From contig NZ_CP117439.1 of the NCBI RefSeq assembly GCF_030687575.1, positions 3,091,501 to 3,155,500 of the forward strand: 64,000 nt of DNA, given 5' to 3'. Each line of letters opens with the position of its first letter. Position 1 is the stretch's first letter. The notes beneath the pieces are model-generated. The model made no database searches. It was not told the DNA's origin and saw nothing but the letters and a program-made list of their open reading frames with translations. The stretch is from Pseudomonas sp. FP2309. Its GTDB lineage: Bacteria > Pseudomonadota > Gammaproteobacteria > Pseudomonadales > Pseudomonadaceae. Below are positions 19,553-28,405 of this stretch, one piece after another. The translations under genes and the position numbers were made by a program.

Positions 19553-20890
19553 ATGACGAGTGCTTCCACCGAACAGGTCAGCCCCAAAACCCTGCGCAAG
19601 GTCATCATCGCCGCCGGCATCGGTAACTTCGTCGAATGGTTTGACTTTGCCGTCTACGGGTTTCTTGCCACCACCATTGCCCAGCAGTTCTTCCCCAGCG
19701 GCGACGCCAGCGTGGCACTGCTCAAGACCTTTGCGGTATTTGCCGTGGCGTTTGCCTTCCGGCCGCTGGGCGGGATTTTCTTCGGCATGCTTGGCGACCG
19801 CATCGGCCGTAAACGCACCCTGGCCATGACGATTCTGCTGATGGCCGGTGCCACCACCCTGATCGGCCTGCTGCCCACCTACGCCGCGATCGGCGTCACC
19901 GCGCCGATCCTGTTGTCGCTGATTCGCTGCGCCCAAGGCTTCTCCGCCGGGGGCGAATACGCCGGCGCCTGTGCTTACCTGATGGAACATGCGCCCAGTG
20001 ACAAACGCGCCTGGTACGGCAGCTTCGTGCCGGTGTCCACGTTCTCCGCGTTCGCCGCTGCTGCCGTGGTGGCGTATGCGCTTGAGGCGTCGTTGTCCGC
20101 CGAGGCGATGGGCAGCTGGGGCTGGCGCTTGCCGTTCCTGATCGCCGCGCCACTGGGGCTGGTGGGGCTGTACCTGCGCTGGAAGCTGGATGAAACGCCG
20201 GCGTTCCAGGCCGTGAAGCAGGAGCACGCAGTGGCCCACTCACCGCTCAAGGAGACCTTGCGCCACCATGGTGCCGCGATCTGCTGCCTGGGCGCTTTTG
20301 TGTCGCTGACCGCGCTGTCGTTTTATATGTTCACCACCTACTTCGCGACCTACCTGCAAGTGGCCGGTGGGCTGAGTCGGGCAGGCGCGTTGCTGGTGTC
20401 GCTGATTGCGCTGATTTTCGCCGCGGCAATTTGCCCTCTCGCGGGGCTGTATTCAGACCGGGTGGGGCGTCGCGTCACGGTGATGACGGCCTGTGTGCTG
20501 TTGATGCTGGTGGTCTACCCATCGTTCCTGATGGCCAGTTCCGGGTCGTTCGCAGCGTCTGTTATCGGGGTAATGTTGCTGGCAGTGGGTGCCGTGTTGT
20601 GTGGGGTGGTCACAGCGGCGCTGCTGTCAGAGACATTCCCGACGCGCACGCGATATACCGCTTCGGCAATCACGTACAACATGGCTTACACGATCTTCGG
20701 CGGTACCGCGCCACTGATGGCGACGTGGCTGATCAGCACCACCGGCAGCAACCTGTCACCGGCGTTTTACCTGATCGCCGTGGCATTACTGGCGCTGGCC
20801 GGCGGCTTGGCATTGCCGGAAACGTCGAGAATTTCCCTGCATGACGTGGGCACCGAGGAACAAGAAGCAGCGTCGGTGTTTTCGCGTTAA
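19553..20890 (+). CDS. MFS transporter, metabolite:H+ symporter type
   Basis: 445 residues with 12 helices. The opening AAGIGNFVEWFDFAVYGFLA, the loop GMLGDRIGRKRTL and RCAQGFSAGGEYAGA are hallmarks of the MHS group (shikimate, alpha-ketoglutarate, proline and citrate symporters). The ATG at 19553 has CGAGG about nine bases upstream; the longer in-frame extension into the preceding gene lacks coding character. A 245-bp gap precedes it in which I see no gene. The substrate is undetermined, most likely a carboxylate. Confidence 0.88.
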   Translation: MTSASTEQVSPKTLRKVIIAAGIGNFVEWFDFAVYGFLATTIAQQFFPSGDASVALLKTFAVFAVAFAFRPLGGIFFGMLGDRIGRKRTLAMTILLMAGATTLIGLLPTYAAIGVTAPILLSLIRCAQGFSAGGEYAGACAYLMEHAPSDKRAWYGSFVPVSTFSAFAAAAVVAYALEASLSAEAMGSWGWRLPFLIAAPLGLVGLYLRWKLDETPAFQAVKQEHAVAHSPLKETLRHHGAAICCLGAFVSLTALSFYMFTTYFATYLQVAGGLSRAGALLVSLIALIFAAAICPLAGLYSDRVGRRVTVMTACVLLMLVVYPSFLMASSGSFAASVIGVMLLAVGAVLCGVVTAALLSETFPTRTRYTASAITYNMAYTIFGGTAPLMATWLISTTGSNLSPAFYLIAVALLALAGGLALPETSRISLHDVGTEEQEAASVFSR

Positions 20891-20924
20891 ACCCTCGAGG
20901 CTGAACCGTCGAGGGTTCAGCCTC
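20890..20924. terminator. Overlapping hairpins between convergent genes
   Basis: Two mutually exclusive stems share this segment: AACCCTCGA (20890-20898) with TCGAGGGTT (20909-20917), and the longer GAGGCTGAACC (20897-20907) with GGTTCAGCCTC (20914-20924), 11 perfect pairs and a 6-base loop. It lies between the stops of two convergent genes and probably ends transcription from one or both sides. Confidence 0.5.
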
Positions 20925-20932
20925 CCAGAGAC

Positions 20933-21676
20933 TCAGCGCTTCACACACACAAACAACGCATTGCCCGTCACCCCCTCCCAAGGCGTGATCCGCTCGTAGT
21001 CATGCTCAAACACCTGCACGTCGAAGTGTGGCTGCAACAACTGCTCAAGCTCGACAAAACTCAGCGCAACCATGGCGTGCTCATCCTGCCAGGCCTCGGT
21101 CACCCCCGCAGTGGTCTTTTCAATACTCAAGCGCAGCGCCTGCTGCTCGCCCTCCCCGCTGTAATGCCAGCCGGAGCCGAAGGAAAATAGGCTGTCTTCA
21201 AACGTCACGCTATGGCGTACCAGCAAACGGTTGTCGATGTGACGCTTGTCCACCGCGTTGAAGCAGAACACGCCGTTGTCGGCGAGCGCGCGGTGTACGC
21301 TGGCCAGGCACGCGCTCAGTTGCGTCAGCCCGGCGTTGTAGTGGGTGGAGTAGAGAAAGCAGGTGATCAGGTCCTGTGGCTCGTCGACCTGGAAACTCGC
21401 CATGTCCTGGCAACTGAACTGCGCTTGCGGGCAGCGCAGTCGGGCGAGGTCAAGCATGGGCTGGCTGATGTCCAGCCCGGTACTGCGAAAGCCGGCGTCG
21501 AGGAAATAACGCACGTGCGGCCCGGTGCCGCAGGCCAGGTCCAGGTGCCGGCGCCCGCCATTGCCGAACAGTTGATGCAGGCGCTGCACGCTGTGGCTCT
21601 GTGCCCGGTAGTCGATGTCGGCGCACATCAGGTCGTAGTAAATAGACAGGTCGGTATACAGCGCGTTGGAGGACAT
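20933..21676 (-). CDS. SAM-dependent methyltransferase
   Basis: 247 residues, class I Rossmann fold. Motif I is HLDLACGTGPHVRYFLDAGF, then GLDISQPMLDLARLRCPQAQ, and post-I DLITCFLYSTHYN. The N-terminus (YTDLSIYYDLMCADIDYRAQ) resembles small-molecule methyltransferases of the Methyltransf_25 type. No operon partner; it converges on the MFS gene. The substrate is unknown. Confidence 0.85.
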   Translation of the reverse strand: MSSNALYTDLSIYYDLMCADIDYRAQSHSVQRLHQLFGNGGRRHLDLACGTGPHVRYFLDAGFRSTGLDISQPMLDLARLRCPQAQFSCQDMASFQVDEPQDLITCFLYSTHYNAGLTQLSACLASVHRALADNGVFCFNAVDKRHIDNRLLVRHSVTFEDSLFSFGSGWHYSGEGEQQALRLSIEKTTAGVTEAWQDEHAMVALSFVELEQLLQPHFDVQVFEHDYERITPWEGVTGNALFVCVKR

Positions 21677-21780
21677 AGGGGGCCAGGGCAGGACGGCGGG
21701 AATTTCGCGGCGGCATGGTAACCCAGTCAGAGGCGCAAGCCGCTACACTCGCCTCTCAAACGTCAGCCAAGGAGGCCACC

Positions 21781-22137
21781 ATGAGTGTTCGCGGAAAAAA
21801 CCGCCAGATCGACAATATCGAATTCAACGTGGGTGACATCGCCCGCAGCAAAGCCTTTTACGGCAGCGTGTTTGGCTGGACGTTCGTTGACTACGGCCCC
21901 ACCTATAGCGAATTCAGCGATGGCCGACTGACCGGCGGGTTCACCACCGGGGAGCCCGTAAGGCCCGGCGGCCCTTTAGTTATTGTGTATTCGGATGACC
22001 TTGAAGGGGCGCAACAGCGACTTAAAGCGCTTGGCGCGGTAATCAGCCGCGAGACCTTCGCGTTCCCTGGTGGGCGCAGGTTTCACTTCCTTGATCCGGA
22101 TGGATATGAGCTCGCCGTCTGGACAGATCGCCCGTAG
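21781..22137 (+). CDS. VOC (glyoxalase/bleomycin-resistance fold) protein
   Basis: 118 residues. One VOC module: NIEFNVGDIARSKAFYGSVF, FGWTFVDYGPTYSEF and FHFLDPDGYELAVWTDRP. The final Glu and the N-terminal region supply the usual metal-binding positions of the fold. ATG 21781 has the strong site AAGGAGG upstream, which rules out the longer reading from 21715. Members range from glyoxalases to antibiotic-binding proteins and the function here is open. Confidence 0.86.
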   Translation: MSVRGKNRQIDNIEFNVGDIARSKAFYGSVFGWTFVDYGPTYSEFSDGRLTGGFTTGEPVRPGGPLVIVYSDDLEGAQQRLKALGAVISRETFAFPGGRRFHFLDPDGYELAVWTDRP

Positions 22138-22266
22138 GCATCACCCACGTCAGGCTCCCTGGCTTGTCCGCTCACTGGAAACTGCGGCGGGCAGGCGTGG
22201 CGACGGACAGCCTCCGGACGAGCCTCATTTCCCACGTCATGTGCGTGACTGACCTGCCCGGATTGG

Positions 22267-22893
22267 CTAGCTCAAATCATGCAGGTCTCGCCCAAGCGGC
22301 GCGCTCAAAGACCATTCAGAAAACCTCACCCTCAACCCTTGCCGCTGCGGTGTGCAGCACATAGGGCCAACCCTGTAGCGCTCGGCGTGTGGAAATGCCG
22401 CAAGCCTGAGCAATGGCCACGTCACGCCGTCGGTGGAGTATTGCAAGCGCAACACGCCCTCGGAAACGGTCAAACGCAGCCAAAAATCGCTCGGGTCGCC
22501 AGAAAAACAGCTGGGCGCCCAGTCAGACGAGCCGTGTGTGAGCACGCTGCTGATCATTGGCATTCCATCGTTATATTCAATGCCTGCCTTGAGCCAGGTC
22601 TGCTCATTGAGCCTGACCATAATGCCCGCCTGGTCATAGAGTTCGCGAAAATCGGCGTTAACTCTGACTTGAGCGGTAAAGCCCCCCGTGGTCTCAAACC
22701 CCAGGAAATGTCCGCTGTCTCGAATGAACCCATAATGAGTTTCACGCCAGAAATCGGTTTGGAAGTCCGTAAAAACCTCTAAAGAGTGGTCAGCAAAGCT
22801 TTGGTAAAGGCTCGGTTTATTCAGCCATTGAGCCGATTGCCAAATTGACACTTCAAGGTTTTGACTGACGACTTCAATCTGTTTTTTAGCCAT
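22267..22893 (-). CDS. DUF1349 concanavalin-like protein
   Basis: 208 residues. GFIRDSGHFLGFETTGGFTA, YDQAGIMVRLNEQTWLKAGIE and GPMCCTPQRQGLRVRFSEWS are typical of DUF1349, a beta-sandwich related to concanavalin A-like lectins and glucanases. No signal peptide is present. The ATG at 22893 is preceded by GGAGGGGG; a further in-frame Met 42 bp upstream lacks a site. Base composition is visibly more AT-rich than its neighbours, hinting at later acquisition. Function unknown; carbohydrate binding is possible. Confidence 0.8.
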   Translation of the reverse strand: MAKKQIEVVSQNLEVSIWQSAQWLNKPSLYQSFADHSLEVFTDFQTDFWRETHYGFIRDSGHFLGFETTGGFTAQVRVNADFRELYDQAGIMVRLNEQTWLKAGIEYNDGMPMISSVLTHGSSDWAPSCFSGDPSDFWLRLTVSEGVLRLQYSTDGVTWPLLRLAAFPHAERYRVGPMCCTPQRQGLRVRFSEWSLSAPLGRDLHDLS

Positions 22894-23125
22894 CAGGCTA
22901 CCCCCTCCATTGATTTGCAGAATCCAGCGTTGCACACCCGTTTTCTCTCATGACCCGCTGGCCGTGGAGACTGTATCAAACTCATGGTCGCCGCCGATCG
23001 TTTGTCCGCGCGATGGCTGACAGGACGTGGCCGACTCGGGTGCGCAGCCTTGAAACCTAACGCGCAGCGCATCTGAACAAAGCGACGTATTGACCGTCGA
23101 ATTCACCGTGCTGCACGCACTTGAC

Positions 23126-23182
23126 ACATTTGCTGACATCCCCTGATGATGGACCCCTTACTCAGGGTGTGTCAGCAAATGT
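23126..23182. repeat. Long inverted repeat / hairpin of unknown type
   Basis: ACATTTGCTGACA (23126-23138) is exactly repeated in inverse at 23170-23182. After a 2-bp mismatch the stem continues with CCCTGA (23141-23146) and TCAGGG (23162-23167), leaving a 15-base loop. It does not look like the GTGGGAGC or GGCGAGCGGG REP families of this genus and has no T-run. It could be a MITE-like remnant, abutting transposon ends, or an operator. Confidence 0.6.
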
Positions 23183-23285
23183 CCGCAACCACGTTCGTTA
23201 ACCTTTCCGTCATTGGCTTGATTGCCAAGGCGCAAGGTTGCGTTGCGCACGCCCTCAAATCGAAGAAACAGTCGCTCATGTGACC

Positions 23286-23336
23286 GGGGCGCGCTGTCCC
23301 GTCAGATGAGCTGACAGGACATTGAGCGCGGATCCC
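23286..23336. repeat. Imperfect palindrome upstream of the DapA-like gene
   Basis: GGGG-CGCGC-TGTCC-c-GTCAG pairs with CTGAC-a-GGACA-ttga-GCGCG-gat-CCCC around a 5-base loop. It ends 70 bp before the ATG at 23407, so it could be a leader hairpin of that gene or a DNA site. Confidence 0.4.
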
Positions 23337-23406
23337 CTCCTCCCTTGCACAATAGCCCCTGCCCTTCTGACGGTGACTTTACCGGTCCACCTTCAGGAGA
23401 AAGTGC

Positions 23407-24330
23407 ATGTCATCGTTTCAAGGTATCTGGGTTCCCGTGGTCACCCCGTTTCAGGACGGCGCCATCGATTTCATCAGCCTGCGGCGGCTGGTCGGCCATC
23501 TGCTGGACAAACACGTGGCCGGGATCATGGTGTGCACCACCACCGGTGAAGCCGCTGCGCTGAGCCGAGATGAACAACTGGCGGTGCTCGATGCCGTGTT
23601 GCAACAAGTACCCGCCGGTCGTGTGGTGATAGGCCTGTCGGGCAATAACCAGCGTGAGCTGCTGCAGTTTCAGCAGCACATCCTCGAGCGCCCGATAGCC
23701 GGGTTGCTGGTGCCGGCGCCGAGTTATATTCGCCCGTCCCAGGCCGGTCTCGCGGCGTTCTTTCGCACCGTGGCCGATGCATCCCGCGTGCCGGTCATTC
23801 TCTACGACATTCCCTATCGGACCGGCGCGACCTTTGAGCAGGCCACCTTGCTGAGCATCGTGGCCCACGAGCGTATCGTGGCGATCAAGGACTGTGGCGG
23901 CAACCTGGCAAATACCCTGGCGCTGCTGGCCAGTGGCGAGGTGGATGTGCTGTGCGGCGAGGATATTCAGCTTTTCAACGCGCTGTGCCTGGGCGCCACG
24001 GGAGCGATTGCGGCATCGGCCCATGTACACACCGAGCAGTTCGTAGCGCTATACCAGCAAGTGCGGGATAACAGGCTGGCCGAGGCGCGGGCCACCTTCT
24101 TTGCCTTGCTGCCGTTGATCAACACAATGTTCATGGAGCCCAACCCCGCGCCAGTTAAGGCTGCGCTGGCGTTGCAGGGGCTGATCGGCAGTGAGTTGCG
24201 GGCACCGATGCAGGCGGCCAGCGAGGCCTGTGTGGCTCGCTTGCAAACACTGTTGAAGAATGCCCGCCAGGCTTGTGGCGAGCGGGCTTTCCCGCTCGCC
24301 AAAATGCCCGCTCCAGAAAGGTTCAGGTGA
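23407..24330 (+). CDS. Dihydrodipicolinate synthase family lyase/aldolase
   Basis: 307 residues, TIM barrel of the DapA/N-acetylneuraminate lyase family. The Schiff-base Lys is in ERIVAIKDCGGNL, the Tyr in VILYDIPYRTG and the Thr pair in VCTTTGEAAAL. It is outside any lysine-synthesis context and may be a paralogue acting on another 2-oxo acid. ATG 23407 follows AGGAG. The last dozen or so codons (CGERAFPLAKMPAPERFR) are formed by a REP-like palindrome (24277-24300), so the C-terminus is longer than the barrel needs. Confidence 0.85.
   Translation: MSSFQGIWVPVVTPFQDGAIDFISLRRLVGHLLDKHVAGIMVCTTTGEAAALSRDEQLAVLDAVLQQVPAGRVVIGLSGNNQRELLQFQQHILERPIAGLLVPAPSYIRPSQAGLAAFFRTVADASRVPVILYDIPYRTGATFEQATLLSIVAHERIVAIKDCGGNLANTLALLASGEVDVLCGEDIQLFNALCLGATGAIAASAHVHTEQFVALYQQVRDNRLAEARATFFALLPLINTMFMEPNPAPVKAALALQGLIGSELRAPMQAASEACVARLQTLLKNARQACGERAFPLAKMPAPERFR
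24277..24300. repeat. REP-like palindrome inside the 3' end of a gene
   Basis: GGCGAGCGGG-cttt-CCCGCTCGCC, a perfect 10-bp stem preceded by CTTGT, matches the general form of Pseudomonas fluorescens REP sequences (GTGGCGAGCGGGCTT...). It lies within the last codons of the DapA-like gene and may also stop transcription before the convergent ycaO-type gene. Confidence 0.65.
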
Positions 24331-24343
24331 GCCCACGGCGCGG

Positions 24344-26542
24344 TTACCGGCTGGAGAGTGCCGCTCGCGCGCTGTGCAGTTTCTTGTAGCTTTCAATCAA
24401 ACGCTGGTGGCGGTCCAGGCCTTCAAGTTGCATGCTGGTCGGGGTCAACCCGTAGAACCGCACGCTGCCCTCAACCGAGCCGATCACCGCGTCCATCCGT
24501 TCATCACCAAACATGCGCCGGAAGTTGGTTTCGTAATCGGCCAGCTCCAGGTCGTCGTCCAGTTCCATCTCCAGCACCGCGTTCAACGCCTGGTAAAACA
24601 GGCCGCGATCAGCGGTGTTGTCGTTGTACTGCAAGAACATCTCCACGCACTCTTTGGCCTCTTCGTATTGCTTCAAGGCCAGGAAGATCAGCAGCTTCAA
24701 CTCCAGGATGGTCAACTGACCCCACGCGGTGTTGTCGTCGAACTCGATGCCGATCAGGGTGGCGATATCTGTGTAGTCGTCCAGCTCGCTCTCGATCAGG
24801 CGTTCAACCAGCGCCTGCAACTGCTCTTCGTCAAGGCTGTGCAGGTTGAGGATGTCGGCGCGGAAAAACAGCGCCTTGTTGGTGTTGTCCCAGATCAGGT
24901 CATCCATCGGGTAGATTTCCGAATAATCCGGCACCAGGATGCGGCACGCCGTGGCGCCAAGGTGTTCGTACACCGCCATATACGACTCTTTACCCATGCC
25001 TTCGAGAATGCCGAACAAGGTCGCGGCCTCCTGGGCGTTGGAGTCTTCGCCTTCGCCGGAGAAGTCCCACTCGACGAACTCATACTCCGACTGCGCGCTG
25101 AAGAAGCGCCACGACACCACGCCGCTGGAGTCGATGAAGTGCTCGACGAAGTTGTTCGGTTCGGTCACCGCCTGGGCTTCGAAGGTCGGCTGCGGCAAAT
25201 CGTTCAAGCCTTCGAAGCTGCGGCCTTGCAACAGTTCGGTCAGGCTGCGTTCCAGCGCCACTTCCAGGCTTGGGTGGGCGCCGAACGAGGCGAATACCCC
25301 GCCGGTGCGCGGGTTCATCAGGGTCACGCACATCACCGGGAACTCACCGCCCAGGGACGCATCCTTGACCAGTACCGGGAAGCCCTGGGCTTGCAGGCCT
25401 TCAATGCCGGCCGCAATGCCGGGGTACTTGGCCAGCACCTGCGCCGGTACGTCCGGCAAGGCAAATTCGCCTTCGATGATCTCGCGCTTCACCGCCCGCT
25501 CGAAAATCTCCGACAGGCACTGCACCTGAGCTTCGGCCAGGGTGTTGCCGGCGCTCATGCCATTGCTGAGGTAGAGGTTTTCGATCAGGTTGGAGGGGAA
25601 ATACACCACCTCGCCATCCGACTGGCGCACGAACGGCAGCGAAACAATGCCGCGCGCTTCATTGCCGGAGTTGGTGTCGTACAGGTGCGAACCGCGCAGC
25701 TCACCCTCACGGTCGTAGATTTTGCGGCAGTAGGCATCGAGAATTTCAGCCGGCAGTTCGTCGTTGGGGCCCGGCTGGAACCAGCGCTCATCCGGGTAAT
25801 GCACGAACGGCGCATTGGCCAGCTCCTCGCCCCAGAACTGGTCGTTGTAGAAAAAATTGCAGTTGAGCCGCTCGATGAACTCGCCCAGCGCCGAGGCCAG
25901 GGCCCCCTCTTTGGTTGCGCCTTTACCGTTGGTGAAACACATCGGCGAATGGGCATCGCGGATATGCAGCGACCACACGTTAGGCACGATATTGCGCCAC
26001 GACGCGATTTCGATCTTCATGCCCAGCCCGGCGAGAATCCCGGACATATTGGCGATGGTCTGCTCCAGCGGCAGGTCCTTGCCCGCGATAAAGGTGCCGC
26101 CTTCGGATGTGCTGCCCGGCATCAACAAGGCCTGCGCATCGGCATCGAGGTTGTCCACTTCTTCGATCACAAACTCGGGCCCGGCCTGCACCACCTTTTT
26201 CACAGTGCAGCGGTCGATGGAGCGCAGGATGCCCTGGCGGTCCTTCTCGGAGATATCCGCCGGCAACTCCACCTGGATTTTGAAGATCTGGTTATAGCGG
26301 TTTTCCGGGTCGACGATGTTGTTCTGCGACAGCCGAATATTGTCGGTGGGGATGTTGCGCGTCTGGCAGTACAACTTCACAAAGTACGCCGCACACAGCG
26401 CGGACGACGCCAGGAAATAGTCGAACGGCCCCGGTGCCGAACCATCGCCTTTATAGCGAATGGGTTGGTCGGCAATCACCGTAAAGTCATCGAACTTGGC
26501 TTCAAGTCGGAGGTTGTCGAGAAAGTTGACCTTGATTTCCAT
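24344..26542 (-). CDS. OsmC-YcaO fusion protein
   Basis: 732 residues. Residues 1-135 or so are an OsmC-like domain (GDGSAPGPFDYFLASSALCA with the family Cys). Residues 180-590 or so are a YcaO domain (NGKGATKEGALASALGEFIE, NGMSAGNTLAEAQVQCLSEI), followed by a TPR-like acidic tail. YcaO proteins use ATP to activate peptide backbone amides; E. coli YcaO is linked to RimO-dependent methylthiolation of ribosomal protein S12. No precursor peptide, cyclodehydratase partner or peptidase lies nearby, so a thiazole/oxazole peptide role is unlikely here. Start ATG at 26542; transcribed divergently from the Aer gene. Confidence 0.85.
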   Translation of the reverse strand: MEIKVNFLDNLRLEAKFDDFTVIADQPIRYKGDGSAPGPFDYFLASSALCAAYFVKLYCQTRNIPTDNIRLSQNNIVDPENRYNQIFKIQVELPADISEKDRQGILRSIDRCTVKKVVQAGPEFVIEEVDNLDADAQALLMPGSTSEGGTFIAGKDLPLEQTIANMSGILAGLGMKIEIASWRNIVPNVWSLHIRDAHSPMCFTNGKGATKEGALASALGEFIERLNCNFFYNDQFWGEELANAPFVHYPDERWFQPGPNDELPAEILDAYCRKIYDREGELRGSHLYDTNSGNEARGIVSLPFVRQSDGEVVYFPSNLIENLYLSNGMSAGNTLAEAQVQCLSEIFERAVKREIIEGEFALPDVPAQVLAKYPGIAAGIEGLQAQGFPVLVKDASLGGEFPVMCVTLMNPRTGGVFASFGAHPSLEVALERSLTELLQGRSFEGLNDLPQPTFEAQAVTEPNNFVEHFIDSSGVVSWRFFSAQSEYEFVEWDFSGEGEDSNAQEAATLFGILEGMGKESYMAVYEHLGATACRILVPDYSEIYPMDDLIWDNTNKALFFRADILNLHSLDEEQLQALVERLIESELDDYTDIATLIGIEFDDNTAWGQLTILELKLLIFLALKQYEEAKECVEMFLQYNDNTADRGLFYQALNAVLEMELDDDLELADYETNFRRMFGDERMDAVIGSVEGSVRFYGLTPTSMQLEGLDRHQRLIESYKKLHSARAALSSR

Positions 26543-26704
26543 GGGGGTACACCAGAATACGGGCTAAACAAAAATGGCCGCCATTATGGGGTTTTTCGTC
26601 GATTTATTTCAGGCTTTTGACCGACGGCTGGCGAAATGGCCAATGTGCATTAATCTTCTGCCAGTTGGCGCCGATGGACTGTGAGGAATCAGGGAGTAGT
26701 CGGA

Positions 26705-28270
26705 ATGCGTAATAACCAGCCCGTAACACAACGTGAGATCTCACTCGCGCCGCAACAAAAACTCATTTCCGCCACCGATACCCAGGGTGGCATCACTTAT
26801 TGTAACGACGATTTTGTCGAAATCAGTGGGTTTGAACGGGCCGACCTGATCGGCGCGCCGCAAAATATCGTGCGCCACCCGGACGTGCCCCCTGCCGTCT
26901 TTGCGCACATGTGGAGCGCGCTCAAGCAAGGCCTGCCGTGGATGGGCATCGTCAAGAACCGTTCGAAAAACGGCGACCACTATTGGGTCAACGCCTACGT
27001 CACGCCGATCTTCGAGGGCAGCCGGGTGGTGGGTTTCGAATCGGTGCGGGTCAAGCCCACCGCCGATCAAATCCGCCGCGCCGAGGCCCTGTATCTGCGC
27101 CTGCGCCAGGGCAAGTCCGGCGTGTCGCCCATGGATGCGTGGCTGCCGGCGCTGGCAAGTTGCGTTCCCTACGCAGCCACGGGTGTGGTCGGCAGTGTGG
27201 CCGGCCTGTTTCTCAGCGCGCCGGTTGCTGTCGCGCTGGCCGTGGCGGTCGCCGTGCCGGTGGGCCTGCTCTGTTCACGCTGGCGCCAGGGCAGCACCTT
27301 GCGCCTGTTGGCGGGGGTCGAGCCTTCCACTTCGGATGCCCTGATCGCCCAGATGTACAGCGACGCGCGCGGGCCCCAGGGACGCCTGGAAACCGCGTTC
27401 CTCAGCCAGAACGCACGCTTGAAGACCTGCCTGACCCGTCTGCAGGACAGCGCCGAACAACTCAGCGCCCTGGCCGGGCAGTCCGATCAACTGGCCACTG
27501 CCAGCTCCAAAGGCCTGGACCGCCAGCGCCACGAAACAGAACAGGTCTCGGCTGCGGTCAACCAAATGGCCGCCACCACCCAGGAAGTCGCCAGCCATGT
27601 GCAGCGCACCGCCGACGCCACCCAGCAAGCCAACGTGCTGACCGGACGCGGCCGCGAAGTCGCGCGCGACACCCGCCAGGCCATCGAGCGCCTGTCTGCG
27701 GTGGTCGGCGAGACTGGCACTACCGTGGCGCAATTGGCCAAGGACAGCGACGAAATCGGCAGCGTGGTGGACGTGATCAAAGGCATCGCCGATCAGACCA
27801 ACCTGCTGGCGCTCAACGCCGCAATTGAAGCCGCCCGTGCCGGCGAACAAGGCCGTGGTTTTGCGGTGGTGGCTGATGAAGTGCGCCAACTGGCCCAACG
27901 CACCTCGCAGTCCACCACCCAGATCCACGCCCTGATCACCCAATTGCAGACATCCTCCAACAATGCCGTGCAGAGCATGGAAAACGGCCACCGTCAGGCC
28001 CAGGAAGGCGTGGCCTGGGTGCTCGAAGCGGATCAGGCGCTGGTGGGGATCAGCGAAGCGGTGTCCCATATCACCGAGATGACCACCCAGATCGCCGCAG
28101 CCACCGAAGAGCAAAGCGCGGTGGCCGAAGAGATCAGCCGCAACATCACCACCATCGCCGAACTGGCCGACCAGACGTCGCTACAAGCCCATCAATCCAC
28201 CGACCTGAGCAAAGAACTGACCAACACTGCGGCCACGCAGTATGCGTTGGTTGAGCGTTTCAATCGCTAA
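26705..28270 (+). CDS. aer: Aerotaxis receptor Aer (PAS-MCP)
   Basis: 521 residues, the usual length of Pseudomonas Aer. The N-terminal PAS domain ([54 protein letters not shown]) binds FAD in E. coli Aer and reads cellular redox state. A hydrophobic pair around residues 150-200 anchors the protein without a periplasmic domain. The signalling domain has [20 protein letters not shown] and [16 protein letters not shown] 26705 has GGGAG eight bases upstream. Confidence 0.92.
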   Translation: MRNNQPVTQREISLAPQQKLISATDTQGGITYCNDDFVEISGFERADLIGAPQNIVRHPDVPPAVFAHMWSALKQGLPWMGIVKNRSKNGDHYWVNAYVTPIFEGSRVVGFESVRVKPTADQIRRAEALYLRLRQGKSGVSPMDAWLPALASCVPYAATGVVGSVAGLFLSAPVAVALAVAVAVPVGLLCSRWRQGSTLRLLAGVEPSTSDALIAQMYSDARGPQGRLETAFLSQNARLKTCLTRLQDSAEQLSALAGQSDQLATASSKGLDRQRHETEQVSAAVNQMAATTQEVASHVQRTADATQQANVLTGRGREVARDTRQAIERLSAVVGETGTTVAQLAKDSDEIGSVVDVIKGIADQTNLLALNAAIEAARAGEQGRGFAVVADEVRQLAQRTSQSTTQIHALITQLQTSSNNAVQSMENGHRQAQEGVAWVLEADQALVGISEAVSHITEMTTQIAAATEEQSAVAEEISRNITTIAELADQTSLQAHQSTDLSKELTNTAATQYALVERFNR

Positions 28271-28405
28271 GTCAAGCTCAGCGGCGAGGGGGCACATACA
28301 GCGCCTATTGGACGCAGAACCCTGCCGCCCTCGCCGTCGTTACAGTGCTCGCCGTTGACTGCTGGGCATCAGGGCGTGCCCCCCCCACCTGAAGACCGTA
28401 GTGCA

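Larger units (their letters stand above)
22894..23406. other. 513-bp gap with two structured elements, no convincing gene
   Basis: No reading frame here has coding character or a ribosome-binding site. It contains a perfect 13-bp inverted repeat extended to a 21-position stem (23126-23182) and a second long imperfect palindrome (23286-23336), described separately. A 34-codon frame at 23179-23283 begins inside the first repeat and looks accidental. Composition is more AT-rich than the flanks, so this may be the edge of an acquired or decayed segment. Confidence 0.5.

Noticed and set aside
23179..23283. A 34-codon frame (MSATTFVNLSVIGLIAKAQG...) starting in the inverted repeat
   Set aside because: No ribosome-binding site, and the start codon lies within the repeat arm; the opposite-strand frame starts the same way simply because of the inverted repeat.
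24344..26542. Possible thiazole/oxazole-modified peptide biosynthetic locus because of the YcaO domain
   Set aside because: No precursor peptide, cyclodehydratase partner, dehydrogenase or export gene nearby; the OsmC fusion is the housekeeping-type architecture.
24260..26620. A 786-codon open frame opposite the OsmC-YcaO gene
   Set aside because: Composition is that of an antisense shadow; the OsmC and YcaO motifs lie on the minus strand.
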